DNA of 64,000 nucleotides from Neorhizobium sp. SOG26 (GTDB lineage: Bacteria; Pseudomonadota; Alphaproteobacteria; Rhizobiales; Rhizobiaceae), in the NCBI RefSeq assembly GCF_003491345.1, contig NZ_CP025512.1:1054001-1118000 (forward strand). Direction: 5' to 3'. Shown piece after piece: positions 30,194-40,367 of this stretch; the first letter of the stretch is position 1; each line of letters opens with the position of its first letter. The translations under genes and the position numbers were made by a program. The notes beneath the pieces were generated by a model that was not told the DNA's origin, made no database searches, and saw nothing but the letters and a program-made list of their open reading frames with translations.

Positions 30194-30460
30194 ATGAAGC
30201 GTTCACGGTTCACGGAAGAACAGATCATCGGGATATTGAAGGAGCAGGAGGCGGGCGCGAAGACAGTTGATGTCTGCCGCAAGCACGGCATCTCGGATGC
30301 GACCTTCTACAAATACAAGGCGAAGTACGGCGGCATGGACGTGTCGGATGCGCGCAAGCTGAAAGCGCTTGAGGACGAGAATGCCAAACTGAAGAAGCTG
30401 CTCGCCGAGGCCATGCTGGACAATGCGATCCTTAAGGATGTCGCTGCAAAAAAATGGTGA
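30194..30460 (+). CDS. IS3-family transposase OrfA
   Basis: The 88-aa helix-turn-helix protein ([21 protein letters not shown]) binds the terminal repeats. A leucine-zipper-like heptad stretch ([20 protein letters not shown]) lies at about residues 55-75. A run of seven As near the end (about 30448-30454) is a -1 slippery site producing the OrfAB fusion transposase. AGGAGACGGACGG precedes the ATG. Confidence 0.95.
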   Translation: MKRSRFTEEQIIGILKEQEAGAKTVDVCRKHGISDATFYKYKAKYGGMDVSDARKLKALEDENAKLKKLLAEAMLDNAILKDVAAKKW

Positions 30461-31293
30461 CGCCCGATGTGAAGCGGGATGCGGTGGCTCATGTCTGTGT
30501 GCAGCACGGGGTGAGCCAGCGTCGGGCGTGCGAGGTTCTGTCGGTTGATCGTTCGAGCATGCGGTATCGCAGCGTGCGGCCTGACGATGCGGTCATTCGT
30601 GAGGCGATGAAGAAGGTGGCATCTGAGCGACGCCGCTTCGGTTATCGCCGTATCCACGTCATGCTGGGCCGGCAGGGGATCGTCATGAACCTGAAGAAGC
30701 TTCGGCGTCTCTACCGGGAGGAGAAGCTGACGGTGCGCAAGCGTGGCGGCCGAAAACGGGCCTTGGGGACAAGGCGGCCTCTGGCTCTGCCCTTACGCCC
30801 CAATGAGCGCTGGAGCCTGGACTTTGTCAGCGATGCCTTCACCGACGGTCGCCGGTTTCGGGTGCTGGCGGTCGTCGACGACTTCAGCCGTGAATGCCTG
30901 TGCCTGGTGGCAGACACATCGCTGTCTGGCGCAAGGCTGGCTCGGGAACTGGATAGTCTCATCGCCAGACGCGGAAGACCGAGGACGATCGTCTCGGACA
31001 ACGGCACGGAGATGACCAGCATGGCCATCCTCAAATGGTGCCAGGAGACCAAGGTCGACTGGCACTACATCGCCCCCGGCAAGCCGATGCAGAACGGCTT
31101 CGTCGAAAGCTTCAACGGCAGCTTCCGTGACGAGTGCCTGAATGAGACGCTGTTCTCGTCGCTCACCCAGGCCCGCGCCGCCATCACTGCATGGAAGGAG
31201 GATTACAACAGGAACAGACCGCACTCGTCGCTGGGCAATATCACCCCCAGCGAATTCGCAATGAAAATGGCTATGGAAAAACAGGCCGCATGA
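30454..31293 (+). CDS. IS3-family transposase OrfB, DDE catalytic domain
   Basis: The 279-aa frame carries the HTH_21 region ([20 protein letters not shown]) and the rve-type DDE domain: Asp in SLDFVSDAF, Asp in IVSDNGTEM and Glu in NGFVESFNG. It is read as a fusion with OrfA by -1 slippage at the A7 run; the ATG at 30454 lies next to that run and may not be used alone. No damage is seen. Confidence 0.95.
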   Translation: MVTPDVKRDAVAHVCVQHGVSQRRACEVLSVDRSSMRYRSVRPDDAVIREAMKKVASERRRFGYRRIHVMLGRQGIVMNLKKLRRLYREEKLTVRKRGGRKRALGTRRPLALPLRPNERWSLDFVSDAFTDGRRFRVLAVVDDFSRECLCLVADTSLSGARLARELDSLIARRGRPRTIVSDNGTEMTSMAILKWCQETKVDWHYIAPGKPMQNGFVESFNGSFRDECLNETLFSSLTQARAAITAWKEDYNRNRPHSSLGNITPSEFAMKMAMEKQAA

Positions 31294-31564
31294 GGCCAGA
31301 TTGAAAACCCAGACTCTCTCGAAAACTGGAGGGAAGTTGGGTCTCAGGCCACCCTCACCAAGCTCACCTCGCCGATAGGCTTTGCCTCTTGGGGGCTCAC
31401 GCCTTCGCGCGGGACGCGCTCAGGCCTCCGTTCGTTGAAATCAACTTCATTGATTTCCGACCTTCGGCCATCACTCCGGATCCTCTCCCGCCAGGGGAGA
31501 GGATAGTTCGCCCAGAGAGGGGCCTGGAGAGTGGCGGAACTGGGGGCCACGCTCCAGCTTATTG

Positions 31565-32299
31565 TCAACTGCGTCGAGTTGCCACTTTCTCCAATATGCT
31601 GAGCTTCCTCAAACGAATTGGTTCCCACCGATCCGCGATCTCTTGGGCGATCGATGTAAGTTGCTTTCTTCGCTGAGTGAAGCGTGGTGCGCCAAAGTGA
31701 ACCCTTCGCGAAAACACATCACCTACAGAGCATATGCCAGGATCCGCCGCGCCTAGATGGTCAAGCTGTTGTTCCACATACCAGTGAATAGCTGTGGCGA
31801 ATAACACGCCACGTTCAGCGTCTGTCCCGGAGTGCAGAGGGAAGGATCTGCTATAGTACGGTTTCACAACACCTATTGATCGCTCTTTGAAGCCTTTCTT
31901 GGCTTGAACTGCCACGACATTTGGCTTGACGCGAACAGAGATACCCCCAATCTCGAAATCCTTCGGAAGATTCGGAGCCAGTAGAAGTTCAGCCTCCGTG
32001 GGCCATCTCATTTCTCGTGTGTGAGCGATGGCATCGTGTGCGTTGAGAATCCGATCCTCTTGGTGGTTCGTGTGAACTTCTTGCCTCTTGAACTGCTCAT
32101 CAAGCTCTACGAGGCGAGCGTCGCTGCTGCAATGCGAAGCTAAAAAGTGGCAGGCAGCCTTCTCGATTTCAGGATATTTGGTGTCAAGGATGAAGACTGG
32201 CGGCGTCAACGCGTTCTCAATTATTGAGGCACGTCGCTGAGGAGACGCGAATGCATACTCCACCAGTTTTGCAATGGTGATGATCTTGGTCGATGTCAT
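31565..32299 (-). CDS. Hypothetical protein, 244 aa
   Basis: The start MTSTKIITIAKLVEYAFASPQRR is chosen; an upstream in-frame ATG adds 18 residues. Notable stretches are ASPQRRASIIENALTPPVFIL at the N terminus and GVVKPYYSRSFPLHSGTDAERG in the middle, with a tail rich in Arg and Lys. No signal peptide or membrane segment is present. I do not recognise the family. The gene lies just beside the IS3 element, is AT-richer than its neighbours, and may be acquired. Confidence 0.6.
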   Translation of the reverse strand: MTSTKIITIAKLVEYAFASPQRRASIIENALTPPVFILDTKYPEIEKAACHFLASHCSSDARLVELDEQFKRQEVHTNHQEDRILNAHDAIAHTREMRWPTEAELLLAPNLPKDFEIGGISVRVKPNVVAVQAKKGFKERSIGVVKPYYSRSFPLHSGTDAERGVLFATAIHWYVEQQLDHLGAADPGICSVGDVFSRRVHFGAPRFTQRRKQLTSIAQEIADRWEPIRLRKLSILEKVATRRS

Positions 32300-32446
32300 A
32301 CGGCATATTCTTTCTGCGCACATTGTTGCGCTTCGGATAAACACCTCGCCCAACTCGACACCGAGAAAGACTCTCCGTACAGTGACCTTGCTACAGGGTG
32401 GAGAGCTTCTCTTTGCCCCACGAGAGCGACAGCTTGTTCGTGGTAT

Positions 32447-32486
32447 CCAAAGCCGAGACTGCCAGGTCTCGGCTTTGGTGTTTCTA
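32447..32486 (+). terminator. Strong hairpin of unassigned transcript
   Basis: A perfect 13-bp inverted repeat (CCAAAGCCGAGAC at 32447-32459 with its complement at 32466-32478), with a 6-base loop, is followed by TGTTTCT. It lies in a gene-free gap (32300-32534) between the divergent start of the hypothetical gene and the nrdJ terminator. No + strand gene precedes it, so it may end a small RNA. Confidence 0.4.
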
Positions 32487-32534
32487 GGGTCGCCAAATGT
32501 AGGCTTCTGCCCTCGATTGGTTCTCTAGAGACAC

Positions 32535-32566
32535 AAAAAGCCCAGGGTAACAGACCCTGGGCTTTC
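32535..32566 (-). terminator. Intrinsic terminator of nrdJ
   Basis: On the minus strand AGCCCAGGGT pairs with ACCCTGGGCT around a 5-base loop and is followed by TTTTTGTGT. It lies 34 bp beyond the nrdJ stop codon. Confidence 0.85.
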
Positions 32567-32599
32567 TGGTCGTTCATATCCGGGACTCCGAGTTGCTCC

Positions 32600-35500
32600 T
32601 CAAGAGCACCCGCTCGTTGCGCCGCAGGTGTCGCACTTCTCGCAGGTGCCGTTGCGCACCATGGTGAAGTTCTGGCACTCGGAGCACATGTTGCCCGTGT
32701 AGCCCTGCGCGATCGAGCGCATGCGGCGTTCGTTTTCCACCTTCTTGGCTTCCGTCTTGGCAGCGGCGGCATCGGCCTCGGCCTTGTCGGAGAAGAGGGC
32801 GGTGGCAGCCTGGGCGCTTTCCGGCGCGAGGTTGGCATCCACGTCGCTCGCCTCATCGGCGATCTCTTCGGCCAGTTCCTTGGCGCGCTCCTCGTAATCG
32901 CGCTTGAAGGCGACGATTTCCGAGGTCGAGACGGCAGTCGTCGGTTCCAGCTTGCGGGCCGCGGAGCCTGCAAACGAGGTGACGTTGGCCGATGCGCGGG
33001 CAGGGGCGGCGGTTGCAGCACCCTTCGGCTCGCTGCCGGTCAGCCGGTCGCCGCCATTGTTGGAGACGAGCGTCGGCTTGTAGCCGCGGGTCCAGCCGGT
33101 GGAGATCAGGTTGGTCTTGCCTTCCGAAATCCCCTTGCCCAGTGCGGTGTTGGAGAAGTCCGACGTATCGACATGCGCCAGATCGTGGCGGCCGAGATAG
33201 GACACGGCGAGTTCGCGGAACACGTAGTCGAGGATCGAGGTGGCGTTCTTGATCGCGTCGTTTCCGGTGACGATGCCGGCCGGCTCGAACTTGGTGAAGG
33301 TGAAGGCCTCCACATATTCTTCCAGCGGCACGCCGTACTGGAGACCGAGCGAGATGGCGATGGCGAAGTTGTTCATCATCGCGCGGAAGGCAGCCCCTTC
33401 CTTGTGCATGTCGATGAAGATCTCGCCGAGGCGGCCGTCGCCGAATTCACCGGTGCGCAGATACACCTTGTGGCCACCGACATTGGCCTTCTGGGTGTAA
33501 CCCTGGCGGCGGTTCGGCAGCTTTTCGCGTTCGCGGGTGACGCGTTCAACGACCCGCTCGACGATCTTTTCGGTGATCTGCACGGCCTGGGCAGCGATCG
33601 GCTGCTGCATCAGTTCCTCGACAGCCTCTTCCGCATCGTCCTCGTCGATCAACGAGGCGTTGAGCGGCTGGGACAGCTTGGAGCCATCGCGGTAAAGGGC
33701 GTTTGCCTTCAGCGCGAGCTTCCAGGACAGCATGTAGGCTGCACCGCAATCTTCCACGGTCGCGTCGTTCGGCATGTTGATCGTCTTGGAGATCGCACCC
33801 GAGATGAACGGTTGGGCAGCCGCCATCATGCGGATGTGGCTCTCGACCGACAGGTAACGCTTGCCGATCTTGCCGCAGGGGTTGGCGCAATCGAAGACCG
33901 GCAGGTGCTCGGGCTTGAGGAAGGGCGCGCCTTCCAGCGTCATCGCACCGCAGACATGGATGTTGGCCGCTTCGATGTCCTTCCTGGAGAAGCCGATGTG
34001 CTCGAGCAGGTTGAAGCTCATGTCCGAGAGCTGCTCGTCGGTGACGCCAAGCGTGTTCTTCAGGAAGTCGGCGCCGAGCGTCCACTGGTTGAAGACGAAC
34101 TTGATGTCGAAGGCGGCCTTGGTGGCGCCGTTGATCGCGGCGATCTTCTCGTCGGTGAAGCCCTTGGCCTTCAGCGAACCGGGGTTGATGCCGGGCGCCT
34201 GGTTGATGTTGCCGTGGCCAACCGCATAGGCCTCGATCTCGGCGATCTGGCTTTCGGTGTAGCCGAGTGTGCGAAGCGCTGCCGGAACCGCGCCGTTGAT
34301 GATCTTGAAGTAGCCGCCGCCGGCGAGCTTCTTGAACTTCACGAGCGCGAAGTCAGGCTCGATGCCGGTGGTGTCGCAGTCCATGACGAGGCCAATCGTG
34401 CCGGTCGGCGCGATGACGGAAACCTGGGCGTTGCGGTAGCCGTGCTTTTCACCAAGCTCCAGCGCCTTGTCCCAGGCGGCCTTGGCATGGGCTGCCAGAT
34501 CCTGATCCGGGTTTTCGGCGTGGTTGAGCGGCACCGGATTGACCGACAGCGACTCGTAACCGGAGGTTTCGCCGTAAGCGGCGCGGCGATGGTTGCGGAT
34601 GACGCGCAGCATGCTTTCGCGGTTCGGCGCGAACTGCGGGAAGGGGCCGAGCTCGGAGGCCATTTCCGCCGAGGTGGCGTAGGAAATGCCGGTCATGATG
34701 GCGGTGAGCGAACCGGCGATCGCACGGCCTTCAGGCGAGTCATACGGGATGCCGGAGGACATCAGCAGGCCGCCGATATTGGCATAACCGAGGCCGAGGG
34801 TGCGGTATTCGTAAGAGAGTTCGGCAATACGCTTCGACGGGAACTGCGCCATCATCACCGAGATTTCGAGCACAATGGTCCACAGGCGCGTGGCGTGTTC
34901 GTAGTCGGCGATGTTGATGCGGCCGGTTGCCTTGTCCTTGAACTGCAGGAGGTTCATGGAGGCAAGGTTGCAGGCCGTGTCGTCGAGGAACATGTATTCC
35001 GAGCACGGGTTGGAGCCGCGGATCGGACCACCGGCCGGCGAGGTGTGCCAGTCGTTCATCGTGGTGTTGAAGTGGATGCCGGGATCCGCCGACGCCCAGG
35101 CGGCGTAGGAGATCTGCTCCCAGAGATCGCGGGCCTTCAGCGTCTTCATGACCTTGCCGTCCTTGCGGGCGGTGAGGTTCCATTCGCCATCGTTCTCGAC
35201 GGCGCGCAGGAAGTCGTCCTTCAGCGAAACGGAGTTGTTGGAGTTCTGGCCGGAGACGGTGAGGTAGGCTTCCGAATCCCAGTCGGTGTCATAGGTCTTG
35301 AACTCGAGGTCCTTGTAGCCCTGGCGTGCGAACTGGATGACGCGGCCGACATAGTTTTCCGGAACCATGTCCTTCTTGGCGGCCTTGATCTCGCGCTTCA
35401 GGGCAGGGTTCTTGTTCGGGTCGAAGCAATCGTCGCCATCGGCCTCGCAGTTGACGCAGGCCTTCATGATCGCCTTCAGGTGCTTGGCGACGATCTTGGA

Positions 35501-36430
35501 GCCGGTGACGAGGGCGGCAACCTTCTGTTCCTCGCGAACCTTCCAGTTGATGTATTCCTCGATATCCGGATGGTCGATATCGACAACCACCATCTTGGCG
35601 GCACGGCGCGTGGTGCCGCCGGACTTGATGGCGCCCGCGGCACGGTCGCCGATCTTGAGGAAGGACATCAGGCCCGACGAGCGGCCACCGCCCGACAAGC
35701 GTTCGCCTTCGCCGCGCAGGTGGGAGAAGTTGGAGCCGGTGCCGGAGCCATACTTGAAGAGGCGCGCTTCACGCACCCACAGGTCCATGATGCCGCCTTC
35801 GTTGACGAGGTCGTCCTCGACGGACTGGATGAAGCAGGCGTGCGGCTGCGGATGTTCGTAAGCCGACTTCGACTTCGTCAGCTTGCCGGTGAAGGGGTCG
35901 ACATAGAAGTGGCCTTGGCCGGGGCCATCGATGCCATAGGCCCAGTGCATGCCCGTGTTGAACCACTGCGGGCTGTTCGGCGCGACGCGCTGGGTGGCGA
36001 GCATATAGGCAAGTTCGTCGCGGAAGGCGCGCGCATCGTCCTCGGAGGAGAAATACTTGCCCTTCCAGCCCCAGTAGGTCCAGGTGCCGGCAAGGCGATC
36101 GAAAACCTGGCGCGCATCGGTTTCAGAACCGTAGCGTTCACCTTCCGGCAGTTCGGCAAGCGCCTTCTCGTCGGCAACCGAGCGCCACAGGAAGGACGGA
36201 ACGTCGTTTTCCTCGACCTTCTTCAGGATCTTCGGAACGCCGGCCTTGCGGAAATACTTCTGCGCCAGAACATCGGTCGCGACCTGGCTGAACTGCGCCG
36301 GCACGTCGATGTCCGCGAGCCTGAAGACGATGGAGCCATCGGGATTACGGATTTCGCTGACGGCCTTGCGGAACTCAATCCCGCCATAGGCGCCGGTTTC
36401 CGGCTTGGTAAAACGACGTTCGATGCGCAT
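32600..36430 (-). CDS. nrdJ: Vitamin B12-dependent (class II) ribonucleotide reductase
   Basis: Reduces ribonucleotides to deoxyribonucleotides with adenosylcobalamin, independent of oxygen. The 1276-aa protein, long alphaproteobacterial type, has the active-site segment [23 protein letters not shown], an insertion after about residue 330 including [12 protein letters not shown], and a C-terminal zinc-ribbon-like tail (CSECQNF...[13 protein letters not shown]) that carries the re-reducing cysteines. The start [13 protein letters not shown] is chosen; GAGGATAAGG precedes it. Two NrdR boxes lie upstream. Confidence 0.97.
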   Translation of the reverse strand: MRIERRFTKPETGAYGGIEFRKAVSEIRNPDGSIVFRLADIDVPAQFSQVATDVLAQKYFRKAGVPKILKKVEENDVPSFLWRSVADEKALAELPEGERYGSETDARQVFDRLAGTWTYWGWKGKYFSSEDDARAFRDELAYMLATQRVAPNSPQWFNTGMHWAYGIDGPGQGHFYVDPFTGKLTKSKSAYEHPQPHACFIQSVEDDLVNEGGIMDLWVREARLFKYGSGTGSNFSHLRGEGERLSGGGRSSGLMSFLKIGDRAAGAIKSGGTTRRAAKMVVVDIDHPDIEEYINWKVREEQKVAALVTGSKIVAKHLKAIMKACVNCEADGDDCFDPNKNPALKREIKAAKKDMVPENYVGRVIQFARQGYKDLEFKTYDTDWDSEAYLTVSGQNSNNSVSLKDDFLRAVENDGEWNLTARKDGKVMKTLKARDLWEQISYAAWASADPGIHFNTTMNDWHTSPAGGPIRGSNPCSEYMFLDDTACNLASMNLLQFKDKATGRINIADYEHATRLWTIVLEISVMMAQFPSKRIAELSYEYRTLGLGYANIGGLLMSSGIPYDSPEGRAIAGSLTAIMTGISYATSAEMASELGPFPQFAPNRESMLRVIRNHRRAAYGETSGYESLSVNPVPLNHAENPDQDLAAHAKAAWDKALELGEKHGYRNAQVSVIAPTGTIGLVMDCDTTGIEPDFALVKFKKLAGGGYFKIINGAVPAALRTLGYTESQIAEIEAYAVGHGNINQAPGINPGSLKAKGFTDEKIAAINGATKAAFDIKFVFNQWTLGADFLKNTLGVTDEQLSDMSFNLLEHIGFSRKDIEAANIHVCGAMTLEGAPFLKPEHLPVFDCANPCGKIGKRYLSVESHIRMMAAAQPFISGAISKTINMPNDATVEDCGAAYMLSWKLALKANALYRDGSKLSQPLNASLIDEDDAEEAVEELMQQPIAAQAVQITEKIVERVVERVTREREKLPNRRQGYTQKANVGGHKVYLRTGEFGDGRLGEIFIDMHKEGAAFRAMMNNFAIAISLGLQYGVPLEEYVEAFTFTKFEPAGIVTGNDAIKNATSILDYVFRELAVSYLGRHDLAHVDTSDFSNTALGKGISEGKTNLISTGWTRGYKPTLVSNNGGDRLTGSEPKGAATAAPARASANVTSFAGSAARKLEPTTAVSTSEIVAFKRDYEERAKELAEEIADEASDVDANLAPESAQAATALFSDKAEADAAAAKTEAKKVENERRMRSIAQGYTGNMCSECQNFTMVRNGTCEKCDTCGATSGCS

Positions 36431-36541
36431 TGCCTTATCCTCGTCAGTTGGCGCCACGCCGGGCGCACCTATCCGCGCCGGCTGCTCTCCATCATGGGCA
36501 GCCGGGTCAAACTCCATCATCCAGAATCATCTTGGATGCAC

Positions 36542-36589
36542 AAACTGTATGTTGTGTTGGATCGTGGCTGCAAGCACTAAATATAGTGT
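36542..36589 (-). promoter_or_regulatory. Tandem NrdR boxes upstream of nrdJ
   Basis: The 16-mers at 36542-36557 (AAACTGTATGTTGTGT) and 36574-36589 (GCACTAAATATAGTGT) fit the NrdR box ACACWATATATWGTGT with three and about two mismatches. Their starts are 32 bp apart, about three helical turns, the usual spacing of NrdR box pairs. They lie about 112-160 bp before the nrdJ start. The nrdR gene itself is not in the window. Confidence 0.8.
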
Positions 36590-37111
36590 TAACAGGATAT
36601 TTCCACCAGTGCCAGCACTGTTGCGCCACCAAATCGTGAAGACACGGGAAACCGTTTGCCGAACAGCCGCTCGAGGCTGATCGCCATGCGCATTTTCCCG
36701 TCCAACTCGAAAAAGAACCGGCCTCGTTAGCTCCGGTCCAGTCGCCGCCGCAACATGAAAAGCAATGTGTTCCGGCCACTCGGATTCGTCAAGGCGTAGA
36801 TCCTTACGGATTCATAACCACAAGATATTGTGGCTGGTGCCTGTGGATAACGGGGAAGAAAAAACCTCGTTGATTCTCAAAAGGTTGCAGGCAGCGGCTG
36901 CAGTTGCGCCCCTTGTCCACAAACGTCTTGTTGCGCATCGGAAGTGACGGTTTCGACGCCTCGCGGGGCCGGCTTCGCCCGATTCACAAGGCTTTGCGTG
37001 TAGCGGATTGGCACATGTGGCGAAAAAGCATCTAGCGCCCAAAGATAAACCCGCCACACGAGGGTGCGGCGGGCTCATGAAAACGGTTGACAGACAAATA
37101 CCGTGAGAGAA
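36590..37111 (+). other. Gene-free gap with DnaA-box-like sites
   Basis: No gene is supported between the NrdR boxes and the gpt stop codon. TGTGGATAA at 36842-36850 is the complement of a perfect DnaA box (TTATCCACA), and TTGTCCACA at 36913-36921 is a one-mismatch version. A palindrome CCACAA-GATA-TTGTGG lies at 36818-36833. Too few sites are present to argue for a replication origin. Confidence 0.35.
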
Positions 37112-37609
37112 TCAGGCCTTGGGGGTCTTGGCGATCGGCTCCTGGTAGGTGAAGCCCATGTCCCAGGGGAAATAGATCCAGGTATCCTGGCTCACTTCGG
37201 TGATGAAGGTGTCGACGGTCGGCACGCCCTTTGGCTTGGCGTAGACGCACGCGAAATGTGCCTTCGGCAACATGGAGCGAACTTCCGACGCAGTCTTGCC
37301 GGTGTCGGTGAGGTCGTCCACCACCAGCACGCCTTCGCCGCCATCGGTGGTGAGTTCCGGGGCGATGCCCTTCAGGAGGTTCATTTCGCCCTGGTTGACA
37401 TAGTCATGGTAGGAGGCGACGCAGACCGTCTCGATGAGGCGGATGTTGAGTTCGCGCGAGATGATGGCGGCTGGTACGAGCCCGCCGCGGGTGATGCAGA
37501 CGATCGCCCGGAAATCACGGCCCATGCCAGCAAGGCGCCAGGCCAGCGCGCGTGCATCGCGGTGAAATTGATCCCAGGAAACGGGAAAGGCTTTTTCGGG
37601 AAGAGACAT
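37112..37609 (-). CDS. gpt: Xanthine phosphoribosyltransferase
   Basis: Purine-salvage enzyme that attaches phosphoribosyl groups to xanthine, guanine or hypoxanthine. The 165-aa protein has the PRPP-binding motif [13 protein letters not shown] near residue 100 and [16 protein letters not shown] near residue 45, as in bacterial XGPRT. The start [18 protein letters not shown] is chosen; another in-frame ATG 15 bp upstream lies at the edge of a strong hairpin. Neither has a strong ribosome site. Confidence 0.92.
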   Translation of the reverse strand: MSLPEKAFPVSWDQFHRDARALAWRLAGMGRDFRAIVCITRGGLVPAAIISRELNIRLIETVCVASYHDYVNQGEMNLLKGIAPELTTDGGEGVLVVDDLTDTGKTASEVRSMLPKAHFACVYAKPKGVPTVDTFITEVSQDTWIYFPWDMGFTYQEPIAKTPKA

Positions 37610-37622
37610 GAGCGGGGCCACC

Positions 37623-37655
37623 ATGAGCGAAAGCAGATTGTTGGCTTTCGCTCAT
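37623..37655 (-). promoter_or_regulatory. Hairpin in the gpt leader
   Basis: A 12-bp perfect inverted repeat (arms ATGAGCGAAAGC and GCTTTCGCTCAT, 9-base loop) ends 13 bp before the chosen gpt start and contains the end of the alternative upstream ATG. It lies between the usp stop and gpt on the same strand and lacks a U-tract. It may control gpt translation or mark an RNA 3' end. Confidence 0.4.
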
Positions 37656-37687
37656 AGCGGCAACACGGCCCTTGGCGCAAGGATGTG

Positions 37688-38527
37688 TCAGCGCGAAAGC
37701 AGTGTCAAAGCCGACATCGAGTCAAGAAGGCTGCGGGTGGCGCCGCCAAACAGCATCTCCCACCAGCGGGAATGGCCATAGCCGCCCATGACGAGAAGGT
37801 CGATGCTGTTGTCGGCAAGCCGCTTCTCGATGACCGCCGCCGGAGCCTCGCCGCCGCTGGTATGGGTGGTGAGCGTTGCCTGGATGCCGTGACGCCGCAA
37901 GGTGGCAGCAATCTGGGTGCCGGCGGGCTCGAGCGCCTGGCGTCCGCGTTCCGGCGGATCGATGGTGAGCAGTTCCACCGTCTCGGCCGCCTTGAGGAAG
38001 GGCATCGCGTCGAATGTGGCGCGTGCCGCTTCGCGCGATCCATTCCAGGCGACGAGCACCCGCTTGATCGGCTGCGGCACCTTCAGCTTGTAGGGGATGA
38101 GCAGCATCGGGCGGCCGCTTTCAAACAGGAAGGTTTCGAGATCCGCCCGATGGTCGGCATGGCCGGGATCGCTTTGGCTGGCGACGATGAGGTCGACGCT
38201 GCGCGCCGTTTCCATCACCGAGTTGGAACCGAAACCGGCAGATGAGATGAAGCTGCGGCATTCGGTCGAGACGCCGGCAGACGCTGCCTGCTCGCCGAAG
38301 ATGCGCTGCACTTCCGCGCTTTCCTTTTCCGCGGCTTCCTGGAGCACCTGGACCGCAGCGGGATCCGGGATCTCCATCGGCGCAATCAGGGGCACGGCGG
38401 CCAGCGTTTCGGCATGAACGCCGATCAGGTGAGCGGAGAAGTGGCGGGCAAGCGAGATGCTGAAGTCGCTGATCTGCCGCGCGTTCTGCGGGGTGTCCAG
38501 AACGGCAAGAATGGTCTTGTAGGCCAT
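37688..38527 (-). CDS. Tandem universal stress protein
   Basis: The 279-aa protein has two UspA-like domains. The first starts AYKTILAVLDTPQNARQ; the second, from about residue 155 (IKRVLVAWNGSREAARA), ends with VMGGYGHSRWWEMLFGGATRSLL, which matches the ATP-binding GxxGHxR...GxxxR motif of ATP-type Usp proteins. The role is general stress survival; the ligand is not shown. It lies upstream of gpt on the same strand. Confidence 0.92.
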   Translation of the reverse strand: MAYKTILAVLDTPQNARQISDFSISLARHFSAHLIGVHAETLAAVPLIAPMEIPDPAAVQVLQEAAEKESAEVQRIFGEQAASAGVSTECRSFISSAGFGSNSVMETARSVDLIVASQSDPGHADHRADLETFLFESGRPMLLIPYKLKVPQPIKRVLVAWNGSREAARATFDAMPFLKAAETVELLTIDPPERGRQALEPAGTQIAATLRRHGIQATLTTHTSGGEAPAAVIEKRLADNSIDLLVMGGYGHSRWWEMLFGGATRSLLDSMSALTLLSR

Positions 38528-38673
38528 GGCGTTATCTCCTCATACCTGGTGCCCATGATCTGTCGCCAGTCTCAGATGTGTACCTGTGTATCGCCTTGAT
38601 CCTCGTCAAGCGGTGACCTCCTCAGCACCGCTTCACGCCTCCGTGCAAAGCTTGTCTCCTTTGTTCCCTGCAA

Positions 38674-39456
38674 TCAAGCGTCTGCTGTCGGATTGGTCGG
38701 CGTGCGCGACTTGTCGATGCCCTTGATCATCTCCGCCACGGCATCAGCGGCGGCGTCGAGTGCGGCGCCATCGCGGGCCCGGATGGCGAGTTCGGTCGAG
38801 AAGCGCTGGCCATCGAACTTCGGATAGGAGCCGATGCTCGTTTGCGGATGCGCCTTCTGGACCGCGGACAAGAGCGTGCCGATATCGCCTTCGCCATAAG
38901 GGCAGGCGATGGCGCGCGACATCATCTTCGAGCCGGAGCGCAACAGCGGCAGGACGTTGTCGACCATCGCCTGGAAAACCTGCGGCACGCCTGCCATGAC
39001 ATAAACATTGCCGATGATGAAGCCGGGTGCAGTCGAGACGGGATTGGGGATGTGCCTGGCCCCTTGCGGCATGCGGGCCATGCGCTGGCGCGCCTCGGTG
39101 AACTCCATCTCGCGGCGCTTGTACGTCTCGCCAAGCAGCCTCATTGCCTCCGGGTCATGGATGCAGGGCACGCCGAAGGCCTTCGAGACCGCGTCGGCGG
39201 TGATATCGTCATGCGTCGGGCCGATGCCGCCGGAGGTGAAGACATAGTCGTAGCGGCTGCGCAGCGCATTCAGCGCCTCGACGATCGCGTCTTCCTCATC
39301 GGCGACGATGCGCACTTCCTTCACATCAATCCCGGACAGCGTCAGGAGGTCGGCGAGGTGGCCGATATTCTTGTCTTTCGTGCGTCCCGACAAAAGCTCG
39401 TCGCCGATCGCGAGCATGGCGGCGGTAACAATGGTGGTCTCAGTCTGTTCGGGCAT
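38674..39456 (-). CDS. CinA/MoaB-type molybdopterin-binding domain protein
   Basis: The 260-aa protein is an N-terminal CinA (competence/damage-inducible)-type domain without the C-terminal PncC amidase part: AAMLAIGDELLSGRTKDKN, then TSGGIGPTHDDITADAVSKAFG, the MoCF/MoaB signature. Its role could lie in cofactor or nucleotide repair, as known for CinA (ADP-ribose pyrophosphatase domain), but this is not shown. The second of two close ATGs is chosen because AGGAG lies 8 bases upstream of it and only 2 bases from the first. Confidence 0.85.
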   Translation of the reverse strand: MPEQTETTIVTAAMLAIGDELLSGRTKDKNIGHLADLLTLSGIDVKEVRIVADEEDAIVEALNALRSRYDYVFTSGGIGPTHDDITADAVSKAFGVPCIHDPEAMRLLGETYKRREMEFTEARQRMARMPQGARHIPNPVSTAPGFIIGNVYVMAGVPQVFQAMVDNVLPLLRSGSKMMSRAIACPYGEGDIGTLLSAVQKAHPQTSIGSYPKFDGQRFSTELAIRARDGAALDAAADAVAEMIKGIDKSRTPTNPTADA

Positions 39457-39684
39457 GGTCATGTCTCCTGGATCACCCAGTGGTAAGCGCAAACGTGCGC
39501 TTTAAGAAGAGGAAATCACCACCATGGTTGTTTCCGATCACTGGACGCAAGAGCCATGTCGTCTCCGTTCATTGAACAGTGCGTTTTAGGAGCCGGGGCT
39601 TTGCAAACCGTGCGGATGGGATAGTTCTTGTAGCGACGGGCCATTCCGGCCAATCGAGATCACGACGATCATCTGGAGAAGATC

Positions 39685-40284
39685 ATGGCGAAGGTATTGG
39701 TACTTTACTATTCCGCGTACGGACACATCGAGAAGATGGCCTATGCTGTCGCAGAGGGCGCCAAGGCAGAAGGGGCCGAGGTCACCGTGAAGCGTGTGCC
39801 GGAACTGGTGCCGGAAGATGTCGCCAAGGCTTCCTACTACAAGGTGGACCAGGAAGCGCCGATCGCATCGCCGACCGAGCTCGACCAGTATGACGCGATC
39901 ATCGTCGGCGCCGGCACACGTTTCGGCACCGTTGCATCGCAAATGCGCAATTTCTGGGACCAGACGGGTGCGCTCTGGGCCGAAGGCAAGCTGGTCGGCA
40001 AGGTCGGCTCGGTATTCACCTCGACGGCCACCCAGCACGGCGGCCAGGAATCCACGATCCTGAGCTTCATCCCGACCTTCCTGCACCACGGCATGGCGGT
40101 CGTTGGGCTTCCCTATGCCTTCCAGGGCCAGATGGGTACCGAAGAAGTGAAGGGTGGCTCGCCTTATGGCGCATCGACGATCACCAATGGTGACGGCTCC
40201 CGCCAGCCTTCGGCTGTCGAACTCGAAGGCGCCCGCTACCAGGGTGCGCATGTCGCAAACCTTGCGGCCAAGATCGCCGGCTGA
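39685..40284 (+). CDS. wrbA: NAD(P)H:quinone oxidoreductase WrbA
   Basis: FMN-dependent quinone reductase of the flavodoxin-like WrbA family. The 199-aa product has [19 protein letters not shown] (FMN phosphate loop), [20 protein letters not shown], and [15 protein letters not shown], all family signatures. A GAGAAG site precedes the ATG. It is monocistronic and followed by a terminator. Confidence 0.96.
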   Translation: MAKVLVLYYSAYGHIEKMAYAVAEGAKAEGAEVTVKRVPELVPEDVAKASYYKVDQEAPIASPTELDQYDAIIVGAGTRFGTVASQMRNFWDQTGALWAEGKLVGKVGSVFTSTATQHGGQESTILSFIPTFLHHGMAVVGLPYAFQGQMGTEEVKGGSPYGASTITNGDGSRQPSAVELEGARYQGAHVANLAAKIAG

Positions 40285-40308
40285 GTCAAGCTGGTCCCGA
40301 AATACCAG

Positions 40309-40336
40309 AAGCGCGGCCGTTGAGCCGCGCTTTTTT
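40309..40336 (+). terminator. Intrinsic terminator after wrbA
   Basis: An 8-bp stem (AGCGCGGC with GCCGCGCT) with a 6-base loop is followed by TTTTTT, 25 bp beyond the wrbA stop. Confidence 0.9.
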
Positions 40337-40367
40337 CGTTCAGGTCGAGGGCCGTGTTGGCGCGTGC

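Larger units (their letters stand above)
30126..31355 (+). mobile_element. IS3-family element, IS407-type, with target duplication
   Basis: The element itself runs from 30130 to 31351. Imperfect terminal repeats begin TGACCTGAGCCCC (left) and TGGCCTGAGACCC (right, complement), with the TG...CA ends usual for IS3. It is flanked by CCCT at 30126-30129 and 31352-31355, a 4-bp target duplication as expected of the IS407 group. It contains orfA and orfB in a -1 frameshift relation. It looks intact and fairly recent. Confidence 0.9.

Noticed and set aside
36431..36541. Cobalamin riboswitch in the nrdJ leader
   Set aside because: The leader is short and I see no B12-box-like conserved sequence; NrdR boxes explain regulation better.
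33173..36580. 1135-codon + strand frame opposite nrdJ
   Set aside because: Antisense shadow of nrdJ produced by its codon bias; no ribosome site and no recognisable domain.
36842..36921. Replication origin
   Set aside because: Only two DnaA-like boxes, no AT-rich unwinding region and no rep or dnaA-type gene nearby.
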